A stretch of 64,000 nucleotides of DNA from Brugia malayi (GCF_000002995.4 NW_025062478.1:3200001-3264000), one strand, 5' to 3'. Shown: positions 25,601 through 38,149, counted from the first letter of the stretch. Notes: generated by a model from the letters alone, not told the origin. Made by a program: numbers and translations.

Positions 25601-26321
25601 GGATAGCCTTTCCCGTTTGCAGGAAATCTTGCAATTCAGAACATGATGCTAAGGAGGAGGAAGAATATATTAGAGATGTCGAAGCTGCGACTGGAGTTAA
25701 TTTGAGGGGAAATGTAAAGCGAAGGAAGAGGAAACGACAAGAAGATACTGAAGGAAATGCACCAGTTGCCGTAAGAAATAGACTCAGTGTAAGAAGTTGC
25801 TAATTTCAATATTTCCCTCCCAGAGGTCTGGGGAGCATTTTGTAGGTAGATTATGAGGATATTCTCGACAATCCTGTTAATAATGCAAGGTTGGAATGTC
25901 ATGAATGACTGTCTTAGGTATTAGGGGCAGTGAATAAGATAGTTTGGTGGTTAACCAGATATATCTATAGCATCTTTCGGAATGGGACTAGATACAAGAA
26001 TGTATCGTAATTACTATTAAAAATAATCACGCTACTTTGGAGTTATTGCTGAATTAAGAAATTAGGTTTTGTTAGTCTTTTTTTTCTTTCTTAATTTATG
26101 AAGATATGGAATTTGTTGGTAGTAAATTTTAGGTAAGGAATTTTCTTGCGATATTTATATCTCAAATCGAGATTTACATAATCATGTACTTTCGTTTCTA
26201 GGCTAAACTATTTAATCGAAGTACAATGAAACGAGTTTATGAAACATTAGAATCTGTTCGAAAAGCAAGAGCAACAAAGAATTTCGAGCATCAGTTCAAT
26301 TATGCTTTAACGAAAAGTTGA
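22637..26321 (+). CDS. uvssa: UV-stimulated scaffold protein A
   Basis: Transcription-coupled repair factor that bridges stalled RNA polymerase II and TFIIH. Eleven exons join in frame to 603 aa: 22637-22702, 23015-23230, 23448-23660, 23975-24184, 24339-24589, 24690-24778, 24879-25004, 25072-25222, 25304-25507, 25623-25788, 26202-26321. The N-terminal VHS-like helical region contains CEYRLAVLQLCAELFQRSH and TAETDPLHYPLPPPKEA, then WHEKYAEAYSKL. A charged coiled-coil follows, with an acidic segment (DEEDSETDDLEDVPEKE) like the TFIIH-binding region. The C-terminal DUF2043 zinc-finger block reads CRVPLSDGTLCPRMDQKRC, then PLHG, with Cys/His spacing kept. A Lys/Arg-rich patch (KRRKRKRQ) is a likely nuclear signal. 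The first exon ATG is supported by phase but could be extended upstream. Confidence 0.92.
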
Positions 26322-27229
26322 TCAATAGAAAATTTACAGATTTATGGATGTGATTACAATTATTTAATTTTACTGTTTTCGGTTGTTCAGCATATTGAAT
26401 ATTTGCATTAAATTTCTGAATTTGGTAGTGAAGTTAATGGTGATTCTATGACACAAAGGTAAATCGCAATTATTATTGCCCAGTGGGCTTTAGAAATGTG
26501 ATATTCTTTTCAAGGTAGTTATCAAAGATTACTATATTAAACGATCTTAGAAAAGGTATGATTGAAGCACTTGTTATTATATCATTTAAATACTTTATGA
26601 ATTAGTCATATTTCTGATGTTAATAATATGGTAAGAAAAATAAGGGATTAGCTAATGGTAGCAATAATGATATATGCTGGTTATGAAATTTGAGTGTAAA
26701 TTTAATGATGTTTAATGAGATTGTTTTGTTATCTTTTGTCTTAATAGCATTTTTGAATTTTTTCTGTGATTATTTTTGTTATTTCTTGTGCACATTTCTT
26801 GTATTTTTTATTATTTTTTATAGTATCTTATTATTTCTTGGATAATGAAAATTCTAAGTCTCACTTTAAAAAAGAAAAGAAAAAGTTCTGGACATCGATG
26901 TACTGTCATAACTTATACTCAAGCTTTCGCCTTTTTTATTGTTGAAGTTTCTATGATAAAAAGCAGTAATTTTAATTACATACAATTCAGTTCTTAGTTG
27001 CACTGTTATAGTATAGTAATGGAAGGTTGAAGTATGATAGCTATCTGAACTGTGGTGAAAGATTTTTAGATTCATTGGGGTTTTGTCAAAGGAATGCTTG
27101 AATTTATTACAAACAACATATTTGGCTGTTGCTTTTCTTATTGAGTAATTTCTTATAGACAAGATTTCTCATTTCATCAAAACTCTTACTAACTTCCGGC
27201 GTATAAGGCTATTTTCAAGTTCAACAACT
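26322..27229. other. Intergenic region, no gene recognised
   Basis: UVSSA 3' UTR and spacer upstream of the first phosphohistidine phosphatase. T-rich with no coherent coding frame; the minus-strand open frame near 26866-27162 has random composition. An ATTTTCAAG acceptor precedes the next ATG by a few bases. Confidence 0.45.
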
Positions 27230-28175
27230 ATGCCACTAGTCGATGTACCTGGTGCTAAAATCGATCCTGATGGCGTTTTCAAATATATATTAATAAAGGT
27301 ACATTTTTGATCCAAGAATAGTTATTTCCAGATATAGCGGTAACTATGTCACTTGAAGTTAATGTGTTAACACAAAGAGACAAAGAAGAGAACGATTATT
27401 TAATAATTTAGTGAATTTCACTTTTGAAACGGTTAGAATATCGAAGTGATGGCTATAATATGATGCAATTTATACAGTTATAGGTAACAGAAAAAGCTAC
27501 AAAGAAAGAAAAACTAATCGTACGTGGGTATGCTCGTTGCGCTTATCATGGCGATGTGTTAGACGAAACAGAAAAAGAACTTGGGACAGATTACGAACTG
27601 TTATGTTTAGGTGGAGGTAGGATCAAGCATGAATCGAAAAATCACAGCATATTAGTATATGGTTATTCACAGGTTATCAAATTTTATTATAATTTATTAT
27701 ATATTAATAGCATATATTAATAATAATTGCCCAGTAGATATGATAATTTTCAATTTACTGTAATCATTTTTTGTGGATTTTTAGAATTTAGAAAGTAAAT
27801 TAGTGTTATCATTCGCCCCACAGAAAGCAAAAACATATTTGAAAAATGATCGAATGTCATTTTTGTTATTATTATTTTTTGGAATACTACAAATATTTCC
27901 GTAAAATTAGATCTTCATGTTTTTGTATGTTTAGTGTTTTTTAAAACATAAACTTTCGTCGAATTGGTGCGATGGAAAAATTATTCGACAGGACGATAAA
28001 TTGAAAAAATGGACTTATAGAAATTTCACAATTTCATTTAAATTCTGTACATTATTTAATTTCATCGCAATTATATATTTAGGGTTATGGCCCTGCGGAT
28101 CACCAGATAAGTGTCGATATCTTGAAAGAGAAATATCCCAATTATAAAATCACCTTTTCTAATGAAGGATATTAA
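27230..28175 (+). CDS. 14-kDa phosphohistidine phosphatase (Janus/PHPT1 family), copy 1
   Basis: Removes phosphate from protein histidine residues; cytosolic. Three exons (27230-27298, 27484-27672, 28083-28175) give 116 aa, close to the roughly 125 aa of animal PHPT1. Family landmarks in order: IDPDGVFKYILIKV, VRGY, the catalytic-histidine segment CAYHGDV (His45, matching His53 of human PHPT1), the loop CLGGGRIKHES and YGYSQGYGPADHQIS, ending NEGY. The gene is the upstream member of a tandem pair with exactly matching exon sizes. An AATAAA near 28444 may end it. Confidence 0.95.
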
Positions 28176-28718
28176 TTCGTTTTCAGTATGCTCCAATATT
28201 TATCGTTATTGTTTTAAATTGCTGCATGATTTCCATCATTATTTTTTTCATCTCTCTTGTTTTTATGTTTGATTGAAGTTAAAATTTGAATTGTAATTTC
28301 AACACAACTTACATTTTGGCAAAATTAGTTAACGACTCATCTTGAAATTGATTTTATTTAATTCATTATTTTTTATATTACATTTGCTACTCAATTTATA
28401 TGTTTTCTATGATTGTAAATTCTGAAATTGCAGACGTAATTTGTAATAAAAACTGGATATTCATAAATAGATTCGCTTTATTACTTTTCCTGCCAGTTTT
28501 TGGTTACACTGACTCATTCAGTCACATTAAGTTGCTTACAAAATTTTCTTTTTTTTATAATTACAAACTTATATATTTTGCCAAACCAAATAGTATGGTT
28601 CTCACAAACGATTTAAAAAGATTCCTCATGTTTCTATAATTTTTAAGAAGTTTCAGGAAGATCTTAATAAATTCAGTGTTCAGTTTGGTTATTAACTCCT
28701 GTGAACATTTTACATTCA

Positions 28719-29614
28719 ATGTCATTGAGAAATGTTCCGGATGTGGATATAGATCCGGAAGGTGTATTTAAATACATAATGATTAAGGTAATTGCTAGAA
28801 TTATCGTAGAATTTATCATCATATGGCTTAGCTAAATATCGAATATATCATTCGTGAATTTTCGAACATATCAGATTAACTGATACACTGTACTGACTTA
28901 TCATTAATGTTACATTTTTTTTTTTTTTTTTTTAATAAATTGATGTGTTTGAGTCTTTCGTTTAACTCATATTTCCAGGTCACTGCAAAACAAACAAGCG
29001 AGGAGAAAATGATCGTTCGAGGTTATAAACATTGTAAATGGCACAAAAATATTTTTAAACAAACTGAAAAGGAAATTGGCGCTTCTTTTTCATTGAAATG
29101 CGTTGGTGGTGGACGTATAATGCATGAACCTCAAAAGAAAAGTCTTTTTGTTTATGGCTATTCACAGGTTTGGTTTATGTTAGCATTTATAAAATAATTA
29201 CTTAAATAGCATTTTTATTCTTGCAAATTATTCATTGCATTAAAAGTTTTTCTTTTAAATAGCAACAAAATCTGATAGATTTAATACAAAATTAAAAAAT
29301 TTCAATCATCCAAAGTTTTACTAACAGGCAAAAAGAAAAGATTTGATATTCAAGGCGGTGATGTTTTGTCATCATTCATATGTGACATTTTCATCAGTAG
29401 ACGTTTAACATTTTATTTTAATTTGCCAAGAGCACCAGTAAATATGATAAAAGATTAATTTGCAGTAGTCCGTATAGTTATGATAAAATGAGAGTTGTCA
29501 AATGTTGGCTTATCATTATAGAGATATGGTCCGGCAAAACACGAACAGACGGTCAATTTACTACAGAAGAAGTATCCAGAATATAAAATTACATATTCAT
29601 ATGAAGGATATTGA
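28719..29614 (+). CDS. 14-kDa phosphohistidine phosphatase (Janus/PHPT1 family), copy 2
   Basis: Tandem paralogue of the preceding gene. Exons 28719-28787, 28979-29167 and 29522-29614 are 69, 189 and 93 nt, identical in length to copy 1, and also give 116 aa. It keeps VDIDPEGVFKYIMIKV, VRGYKHCKWHKN with the catalytic-site histidine (His45), the CVGGGRIMHEP loop, YGYSQRYGPAKHEQ and the terminal YEGY. Substitutions around the histidine (CKWHKNIFKQ against CAYHGDVLDE) suggest a shifted substrate preference. Activity is inferred to be retained. Confidence 0.95.
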
Positions 29615-29816
29615 CTTGATCTCTTTTTTTTTGCAGTGTATTAGAGAGGGTATTTTTTGTCTGGAAAATTTTTTTTTTCCGTATGTGTATGTAAGGACTT
29701 TTTTCAACCCTTTCAAGATATGAAATTAATTTTAATTTACAGTTCTGTTAGAATATTGTAAAGGAATATTGTAGAGACAATGACAAATCTATATTTTTGT
29801 ATTAGTCAAAGAGTAA

Positions 29817-29822
29817 AATAAA
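29817..29822 (+). terminator. Poly(A) signal AATAAA for phosphatase copy 2
   Basis: AATAAA about 200 bp after the copy 2 stop codon. Confidence 0.55.
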
Positions 29823-30457
29823 ATGTGATAATTTTGAAATATTGATTTAATCATTCTATCTGATGTCACCACATTTTTATTTATTTCGAGTTTGATCAGG
29901 GTTTTTTAAATCAAATGTATTTTTATGATAGTTAAGATTATACATTTTCACGGTGTTTTTATCTGATTTATCTTTTCTTTGATATTCTCGAATCAGCAAT
30001 GCATCTTATACCTTTTTAAGTTAAAAAGAAGATTGGAATTGTTAATTGTTGCTGAATTTTATTCTTCTGCTGTTAATGAAACTAACAAACATTGCTTTAT
30101 TTATTTAATGGTGATAACTTTCAGCGACGAAATCAAAAATAGAGATGATACAATTATTGTATAGTTTATAAACTTTTCACTTACCATTGGAAAATTATAT
30201 TTCAAAAATTTGTTGTGAAAATTTATTTATTTTTTTCGAGACAATTCTATAAATTCGTCGATAAAGTCTAGAAAAAAAAAAAAAAAAACATTGCAGGGTT
30301 TAGTGCTAAAATAATTTTCATTAAAAAGTACAAGTACACACAGTTGATTGGCAACAATTTATAGTATTACAATATAATTTAAATTTTGTTTTTTTTTTTT
30401 TTTTTTACTCAATAATTTAAATTTCAATTTTTACACTAGCTATGATAGAGTAACATA
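29823..30457. other. AT-rich spacer between convergent genes
   Basis: Separates phosphatase copy 2 from the 3' end of the secreted repeat protein on the other strand. A and T homopolymers, no exon seen. Confidence 0.45.
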
Positions 30458-33021
30458 CTATTGCGGTAATATCAATTTCTTCATGTCCAATGGCAAAGAT
30501 TCCATTATTGCTTTTATTTTCTGAAGTCGTTGTTCCACCGATAATTGATGCTGCATATGAACTGCTCGTAATTGTTGTTGTATATTAAATGGTAGTTTTT
30601 GAAATGGTGATAATAATGGTAGTCTTTGACGAATTGTATCAGGTAAAGCATTAATTATTCCATCAATTTTTTTCAATTTTTCCTGTAAATAATTGCAGAT
30701 AGTCGGAATGAATTCTTTTTTTTCTTTATGATTTGGATGAATTTCAAATAATTTAGAAAAAAAAAAAATTATTAAAGTAAAGTATAACATTGTGATAATA
30801 AAATTTTTATAGCTTTAGATAAGCTATAAAAATAGAATAAAATGTCAAAAAAAAAAAAAACTTACTGCTTTATCAAGATTAATATCCTGATAAATTGCAA
30901 CAAGATTATTCCATACTTCATTTGGAAGTATATCTTTGGATTCCGATGAAAGTGCCTAGGAATATTGATTTTTAATTAATTAAATGTTAGTCAATTTAAT
31001 AATTTACATTAGACATTTTGCTAATATTTTATTTACATTTAAACATTTTACTAATATTTTGTTTACACTTAAACAGTTTACTAATATTTATTTGATTTAC
31101 ATTTAAACACTTTACTAATAATTTAAATACAGCAAAAATTCATTTATAGTTATTAACTATCACTTTATCTATTTACCTATTAATTTTTGTTTACTTAAAT
31201 AAACAATGATTTTTTTTCTTTTCATGCTGCACTGAATTTCATTGCTTTTATTATCTGATTCCTATAGAAATTTCCTTTATTACTTTAATCTCTATAATTA
31301 TTCCACTCACTTATCCAGTAATTACTGCTAGGATAAGTAACTTTTCTTTCTGAATTGATATAATTGAATACACACATTTGACCTTCTCATAAATAATAAT
31401 TGAAATACAGCGCAACAATTCAGGAATTTTCTTACTTTTCTAGTATGAAAGTAGTAAATAGAAGTACATTCATTTTAAATTATTATAATACCATAGTGAT
31501 ATGATAAGAATAATTATCATTATCACTGCTATTATCATTGTTATTCACTATTACTATTTATTTTTATTATATTATCACCTATTATCATTTGTTATTATTA
31601 TTAGTATTTCACACTATGTTTTGCTTATTTTAATTTACATATGTAATATGAATCAAACTTAATTATTTAATGAAATATGAAAAGAAAATATTTTTATGAA
31701 ATGAATAATAAAACAATTTTGTTATTATCATAAAACCATAAAAAAAATACCAATGGAAAATGTGGCATTGTTTGTTGTAGCATTATTCTTTGTTCTTGTG
31801 GAAGTGATTCAATGATAATTGTCATTTGAAGCCATTTTTCTTGCATTGTAAGATTTTTTGCTGTTCGTATAATCTTAATCATTTCCTGGATTTCCTGAGG
31901 AAGTAAACGGAAAACCGGTGGCAAAGGAAGCTGTTGCAAGATATTTTCCGGTAGAGCATTAATAATTTCATCAATTTTCATTATCTTTTGCTGCAATTGA
32001 TAAGAATATAGATAATTTGATAAGGACAATTCTGGAGAGAGAAAAAAATTTTTATTCTTCATTTTATGTATCTCTCTTTCTCTCTGTGTTTGTGTATAAT
32101 TTTGAAATTAATTTTCAAAAAAAAAATCAAGAATATGAATTTGTAAAAAAGAATAAGAAATCATATATCTATTAATGAAATATAAAAATATCTTCTCTCT
32201 AACCTGTACTGTTAATGATTCATTCTGATGAATTAAGGTAAGTTGAGCGAAAGTTACAGGTGGAAGAATACTTTTCAATTCAAATGGTGGTTCCTAAATG
32301 ATTACCTTTATAATATTAAATAATTAAATAATCAATTGAAACAATATTGCATATAATTAACAATTAATTATTTCATTCATTCATTCATAAATTAATTCAT
32401 CCTAATACGAAGAAGTGCAAACAATTAGAAATTATTTAAAAAATTTTAATAATTAAACTAATTCAATTTTTTCAAGCTAACTTTTGAACTGTTCCAAATG
32501 TTCGAAATTTCGTCTAATAATATCTAACATTTGGCTAACACATACTTTTTTTTTTTTCACAATTTATCAAATAATTCTTTTGACTATTTAAATTTGAATA
32601 CTTTTCCACAAATTTAAATGATTGTTGAAATTATTACTCAAAAGGGAAGAAAAAAAAAATTTCAGTCAAATATAATCAAAACAATGGAATATAATAATTA
32701 AAAAAAAAAAAAACTAAAATCTTAAAAAATATATATAACTAAATAAATCTTATATAAAAATCTGAAATTTTGATCTTTTTTTTTTAGAGATGAAATGATA
32801 ATTTTTTGTATTAAATCATTGTTTGATTATAAATAATTGTGTAATAAGTTAAGTTAAATTAATCAGATAATTAATAAACAATTAAGAGTGAAACATACTG
32901 ATGGAAATGAAGGTACTCTTTCGTGATTATTAGATGAATTCCACGATATATTCGGTTTTGATGCAACCAAAAATATCGTTGATATTACTAGTAGAAAGAT
33001 AGAATTTATTGAATGAATCAT
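30458..33021 (-). CDS. Secreted four-repeat helical protein, SXP/RAL-2 (DUF148)-like
   Basis: Predicted secreted protein of 254 aa from five exons: 32899-33021, 32204-32293, 31751-31990, 30866-30955, 30458-30683. Exon 1 encodes a signal peptide (MIHSINSIFLLVISTIFLVA) and a polar linker. The rest is four repeats of about 50 residues, each with an LPx(5-6)L helix, a polar [N/Q]xxLT turn and a second amphipathic helix. Repeats 1 and 3 share KIDxIINALP; repeats 2 and 4 share I[I/M]ESLP. Exons 2+3 and 4+5 are copies of one exon pair; exons 2 and 4 are both 90 nt. The helix-turn-helix spacing resembles the nematode SXP/RAL-2 or Ani s 5 domain, but I could not confirm this by search. No cysteines are seen in the repeats. 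Confidence 0.75.
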
Positions 33022-34979
33022 TTCAAAAAACTGTTAAAGTTACTTTCAACTTTTAAATTCACTTTTATATAGGGTACTTTTCTTTTGCACTGTTGACTTG
33101 ACATTAGTCATTATTCTTTTTTAAATAATCCTTTCAGTTAACTTTGATATAACAGTAAATGCAACTTTATGATTGATTTTAAAAGAAAGTTTAATCTTGT
33201 TAACTTTTCCATTAGTCTTTTTCTCATTTCTTACATTCTCTTTTTATATTGCTATAAAATTTTTTGTTTTCTTTTTGCATAATTTATTTGAGTAAGAACA
33301 AGTAACTAGTTTTTATGCCTTCTTTTTTTGCTCCATCATTAAACATACTTTAAATTTCATTGTTAAAATTATATTCATTTTCCTATACATTTACTTTACT
33401 TTTTTCATTCATTCATTCATTCAAATATCACACAAAATTATTTAACAATAATAGCAATTTTACAGTAAAAATTTTGTATATATGAATAAATAAACAAATT
33501 ATGTTTACCTTTCTTTTTTTTTTTTTTATTCTTTTTTCAGTGGTATAAACAAGCATTTGAATAAGTCACGCACTTTTTGGTATTTTTTTCTTTTCATTAA
33601 AAATTTTATGAATATCTATGACCATTTGTATTCAAAATATGCAAGAAATATCATCATTAAATTGCTTTTATAAAATATTATCATTAAAATTTTCTCTTTT
33701 TTTTTAATTTTAGAAATAACATTAAACTGCTTTTTAACTGTAAAATATATATTAAATTGCTTTTTAATATTATTATTAAATTACTTTTTTTAAATTCCAA
33801 AAATTGCTTCAATTTTCCACCATTCTTTTCGTTTTTTTTTGTCTTTAAGTTTGCGGATTCATTATTAAATACCGAAATTTATTAGATCCAAAGTTCATCT
33901 AACTGCTTTAACCCTAATTTAGATTATACATTTTATGATGTAATCCTAATTTGTTTATATATTTCATATCTAGAATTTATATTTTGCTCATTTTGCAATT
34001 GTGTATTCTTTCAAAAAGAGCATACTTACCGTCTTTCCACGAACTTTTTTTTTTTTCTTTTCAATACTCAAAAAGCAGATAGAATAATTTGCTTATTTAT
34101 ATAAATAACTCTGAGAAACGTAGAACCGGTACTCAGTTTAATTGCACTCACATCAAACTTAATAATGTTATTCCTGTCTTTTCTTTCACTTTTTTTTTTT
34201 GGAATAAGGAAAAAAATAATAAAATAGAAAGGTAACGTATTTTAAGTGATATAAAAATGTATTTGAAGACCATTCGTCGTTTTTTAATTTTAGTAGAGAA
34301 ATAAATTGGAATAAATTTCCTTTAACTATCCAATTTCTTAGCGTTACAGTTATACAAATTCTAGGTAATAGATTACAGTTCATTTATGTAGCACTATTTT
34401 TAATAAAAGAAAAATTTGTTAGACTATTTTGCGCAAAAACAAGCATATTTATTTTACCACATTACAACACTGGAAACGTAAAGTTCAGGAAAACATGAGC
34501 AAAATAATCAGAAAATGAAAAAAATAAAAAAATAATGATTGAAATAACCTAGTAGGATGCAAAATAATTTATTATTAAATAATTTATTAGCAAGATGCAG
34601 CATATTTCAGGATACAGATTTTACCAGCTGATTTGCTGGTAAATATTTTCCTAATAATGCTGTTTTAATTTTAAGCATTTCTGAATTTCTGAAAAATGAA
34701 ATTGAAATTTTTGCTTTGAAAAGAAAACCATAAGTATGCGACCTGAGGTTTCATAAAAATTTCAGGCATAATTAAAGCAAAATCGAGTTAAGAGTAAGGC
34801 GCTTTTACTACGGTTATGGAGCATAAAGATTAAAAGAACGCAGATCATGCAGCAATCATCAAATAAAATGTTATGCGAAAGTTACAAGTTAAATTCAAGT
34901 TAACTGCTGCGTTTTATATTTTACATCAATTATAACATAGACAGCTTTTGACCATTCAAACTTGCTAATAATTAATTAA
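33022..34979. other. Long AT-rich intergenic region
   Basis: Nearly 2 kb upstream of the secreted protein gene and downstream of the L48-like gene. Dominated by T/A runs and TTAAATTGCTTTT-like short repeats (33655-33790). No supported exon or RNA gene. Confidence 0.45.
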
Positions 34980-36549
34980 TCACTCCCAGCCGAGCAGTTT
35001 CCTCGTTTTTGGATCATCCAAGCTAAGCAGTTCTGCTTTTTTAGCTTCCAAAATTTCGTCCGGTATATACCTTATATCTTCATCCATTTGTTCCTGTTTC
35101 CTGATTGTTATCGTAATACCAACAGGTGCATGAGCCTACAACAAAAAAATTGTAGATGAAAAAAAGGCAAGTTTTATAATAAATGAGACCAAATTTATGA
35201 GTGATTAACATTATCAAGAATTATGTTGATCAGTAATAAGGAAGCAACGTTGGTCATTAGTCTTCTAAACATTTCTGTAGGAACTTCAGAAATTTCAGAA
35301 ATGGAAATAGAACAAATTTTAAAATGAAAGACACAAACTCCTTTTCTTCTTGAACTAACAGTGGTTCCAGAAATTCACCAACTACACTGATAAAAATTAT
35401 AACATTACTAACGATCTCATATTCGAATCAAAGGGATGCAAATAAAACAAATTCATATATATATTTGTTTTCAACTTTTGAAATGACAGTTTTTTTATAT
35501 TCACTTCGCAATGTTCCACTGAATAATTATCTATAGAAAAAAATTATTTAAGACTTCTTAAGTTCTTTTTTTAGAAAAAAATTACAAATAAAATTAAAGT
35601 TCATTTTAGGAAATATCACGATACTCCTTCAAATTTATTACTTAAATAACAAGGATGACATGATGTAGTATATGCTGATTGTAGCTAATTTCTAGGATTA
35701 CAAAAAGAATTAACCATTTCGGTTAGTCCATATTCTCTAACACTAGCAAATATTTACAATGGAAGTAGTCTGTAATCCTTCTTTTCTAAAAACAAATTTT
35801 AAGGATAAAAAAAAAGAACCTGCATAAGATAAAGATACAATGAGAGTCGAACACATGGTACTTCACTCAATCTGAGAAATCGATGATACGTTGACAGTAC
35901 TATTTCTTTTTCTGGTTTCCTTTTGTCAGGTTTCTCTAACTTCAGTGCAGTTTTAGTAGGAGGAATCGCGTAGCTGAAAAGCATTGTAAATCGTGCTGGA
36001 GTAAATTTAATTTAAATTTCAAAAGAATAAAAGTCATGTTTAAATTTAAGAGAAACTATAGAAACAGAAAAATACCAACGCTTCAATTCCTATCCATTTG
36101 CATGGATAATGACAAACCAAGGAAGAAAAAGATCAAAATAACCAATTAAATGAATGAAGTGCTAAATTCCCACTTAGTTCTGAAAGGTACAGATAAGGTA
36201 AACCATATGCTAAATCCTTAGATAATCATCGTATTTAATACTGAAATTTTGATCGTACTTACTGTTCTTTAGCTGGAACCAATATAAAACCATACCTATC
36301 GATCACTTTGAATTTGAATTGACGTGCTTTTCTGTGCGCATAACTATGAAATTTTTCAAGTGGTACAAAATCCATCGAATCCAATTGAAGTGTTAACGTT
36401 GGATATTCAGGATAAACTTTTGTATTTTTTATCATCGGTTCATATAGTTCCCATGGATTAATTTTTTTGACTTTTGACCTGAGAGATGCTTCTCGGATAT
36501 GTTGTATCATTGCAGTTCCGGTAATCCATTGAGATTTTAGCAATTTCAT
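34980..36549 (-). CDS. mrpl-48: Mitochondrial ribosomal protein L48-like (uS10 fold)
   Basis: Large-subunit mitoribosomal protein with an S10-like domain. Exons 36263-36549, 35820-35973 and 34980-35135 join to 198 aa, near the roughly 210 aa usual for mL48. The S10-like core reads YPTLTLQLDSMDFVPLEKFH, then SYAHRKARQFKFKV and VDRYGFILVP-like sequence; the third strand AIPPTKTALKL matches the conserved PTK motif of the family. The tail carries TITIRKQEQMDEDIRYIPDE. An acceptor TATTACAG lies 8 bp before the chosen ATG, so this is probably the trans-spliced start; MKLLKSQWITG could act as a presequence. Confidence is moderate because the family diverges fast. Confidence 0.75.
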
Positions 36550-37480
36550 GAGTAAATCTGTAATAGATAATAAATAAATTATACATTTGCAAAAAAGAGT
36601 CTAATAAAAGAATAATTTGGTGGTAACTGGTATTGTGAGCCTCGTCCAGGTTATCTATCATATTTGAATCATATGATTTTCTGTGGTTAATTGGTTTTGT
36701 AATATTCTGAAATTATATTAAATAGGACAAAATTTGAGGACCATAAAAAGAAAATTAACAATAATGCAAAGGAACTATTATTTTACTAAAGTATTACAAT
36801 ATCAAATATCTAAAAAAATCACAATATCTAAAAAGCAAATTAATTTGAAATGAATTGTTGAATGCTATGATAATATGAAAATAGAATCAAATTGACCAAT
36901 ATGTTCCATTAATTAAACAGTGCATTCCTTGTTCTATTAATCCAAAAACGTTGTTGTATGTTAGACTTAAATATTGTCGTATATTATGTCGTATATTAGA
37001 CTTAAGCATCTGTGAAAGATTTTCGACTTCTGATCTTAACCACAACTTATTTTATTTGATCCTAAACTTATTTATCACGACTAATTAAGTTGAACAATAG
37101 GTAATCCCATTTCTTAGAGAAATCTCATATTCATTCTTAATTCACTATCCTTCATTGCTAAAATTGTGCTAATAGCTATATTTAATCTCAGAAAAGACCG
37201 CGACACCACGAATTTCAATTTAAAAAAAGAGACGTAGTTTTCCTTCAAAATTTATTTCAAAAGTTATAAAAATAATTGCTGAAAATTTCAGCTACGTTAA
37301 AAATTGCCTATCAATCATCCATTGCCTTATCAATGTTCTCTTTGAAGAGAGATACAGGATGCTTGAGAAGAGTGAGGTAACGCATGACAGAGAAAATGTC
37401 GGAAGCGTGTAACATTTAGAAATCAAACCACTGAGTATGATCTGCAAAGAAGCCTAAAGTAAATACGGGAAGTGAGTCAG
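36550..37480. other. Intergenic region between VPS37 and L48-like genes
   Basis: Upstream of the L48-like gene. AT-rich, no exon seen. Composition changes sharply at about 37,480, where the GC-rich hairpin block begins. Confidence 0.4.
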
Positions 37481-37489
37481 TCGGGTTTA

Positions 37490-37790
37490 TGCCCTTGAAC
37501 AACTGTTCTTGGGATCCCTCGCGCAGAAGACTTGTCTTTTGCGCGGGTTGATTTTTTTGGACCGCGTCCCCGGGGTTATCCGGGAGCGCATCAGCAGGTA
37601 TATTCGTGTACCATTACTGCGTCAGACCGCTTGGTTGGATGACCATCGGTGCAGTGGGGTGTTTTCGCGTTATTCTGCCCTCAGATGCTCGTGATTTCTA
37701 TGTTACGGGCAAGTGAGTTTGCCCTTACTTATTAGAAATCGGGAATGCTTGATGCTTGGTTGCAAACATTTACAGATATAATTTATTTTT
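37490..37790 (+). ncRNA. Candidate structured RNA (family unknown)
   Basis: GC-rich block inside AT-rich DNA with four hairpins in succession. (1) 37520-37530 pairs with 37535-37545, 11 bp with a 4-nt loop. (2) 37564-37573 pairs with 37580-37589, 9 of 10 bp, six-base loop. (3) 37612-37620 pairs with 37651-37659, with inner stems 37626-37629/37647-37650 and 37632-37635/37642-37645. (4) 37707-37712 pairs with 37719-37724, GGGCAA/TTGCCC. A T5 run at 37786-37790 could be a Pol III terminator on the plus strand. The open frame across it (37509-37694) has no protein-like character. Strand and ends are inferred. I tested it from memory against RNase P, RNase MRP, 7SK, SRP and spliceosomal RNAs and found no clear match. 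Confidence 0.4.
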
Positions 37791-38149
37791 GGGCAAATTA
37801 CAAATACATGATGTTAAGTGAAGCAGTGATAATGTGAAGTGGAGGTTTGCCTTTGATACCTAATCCAATTAAAATACTAAAGTATCTTAGTAAGATTTCT
37901 ACATTCGGCAAAATCAATAACGTGATGGTTATGAAAATCGATGAAATAAATTATATCGATTTGACTATAGATCAAAAAGAATTTTCTTAGTTGTTGAGCT
38001 CTTTCAACTTAATTCATTTCCAAATAGACATTCATTTCAATTTCAAATAATTTTGGAAATTCGAAGTCTAACTCGGTTATAATAGTATTAGGCACCTGAG
38101 AGACAGACTCAATATAATATATCATAGTGTAAATTATATTAATTTCAAT
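37791..38149. other. AT-rich spacer downstream of VPS37
   Basis: No gene seen between the hairpin block and the VPS37 stop codon. Confidence 0.4.

Noticed and set aside
37450..37459. AAGCCTAAAG as a telomerase RNA template for the nematode TTAGGC repeat
   Set aside because: Only 7 bases match a permuted telomere repeat; expected by chance in a window this size, and no H/ACA structure was confirmed.
37509..37694. 61-aa open frame in the GC-rich block (LDRVPGVIRERISRYIRV), considered as a bacterial or Wolbachia insertion or a transposon relic
   Set aside because: Short, no recognisable family, and the hairpin series explains the composition better. A database search could still change this.
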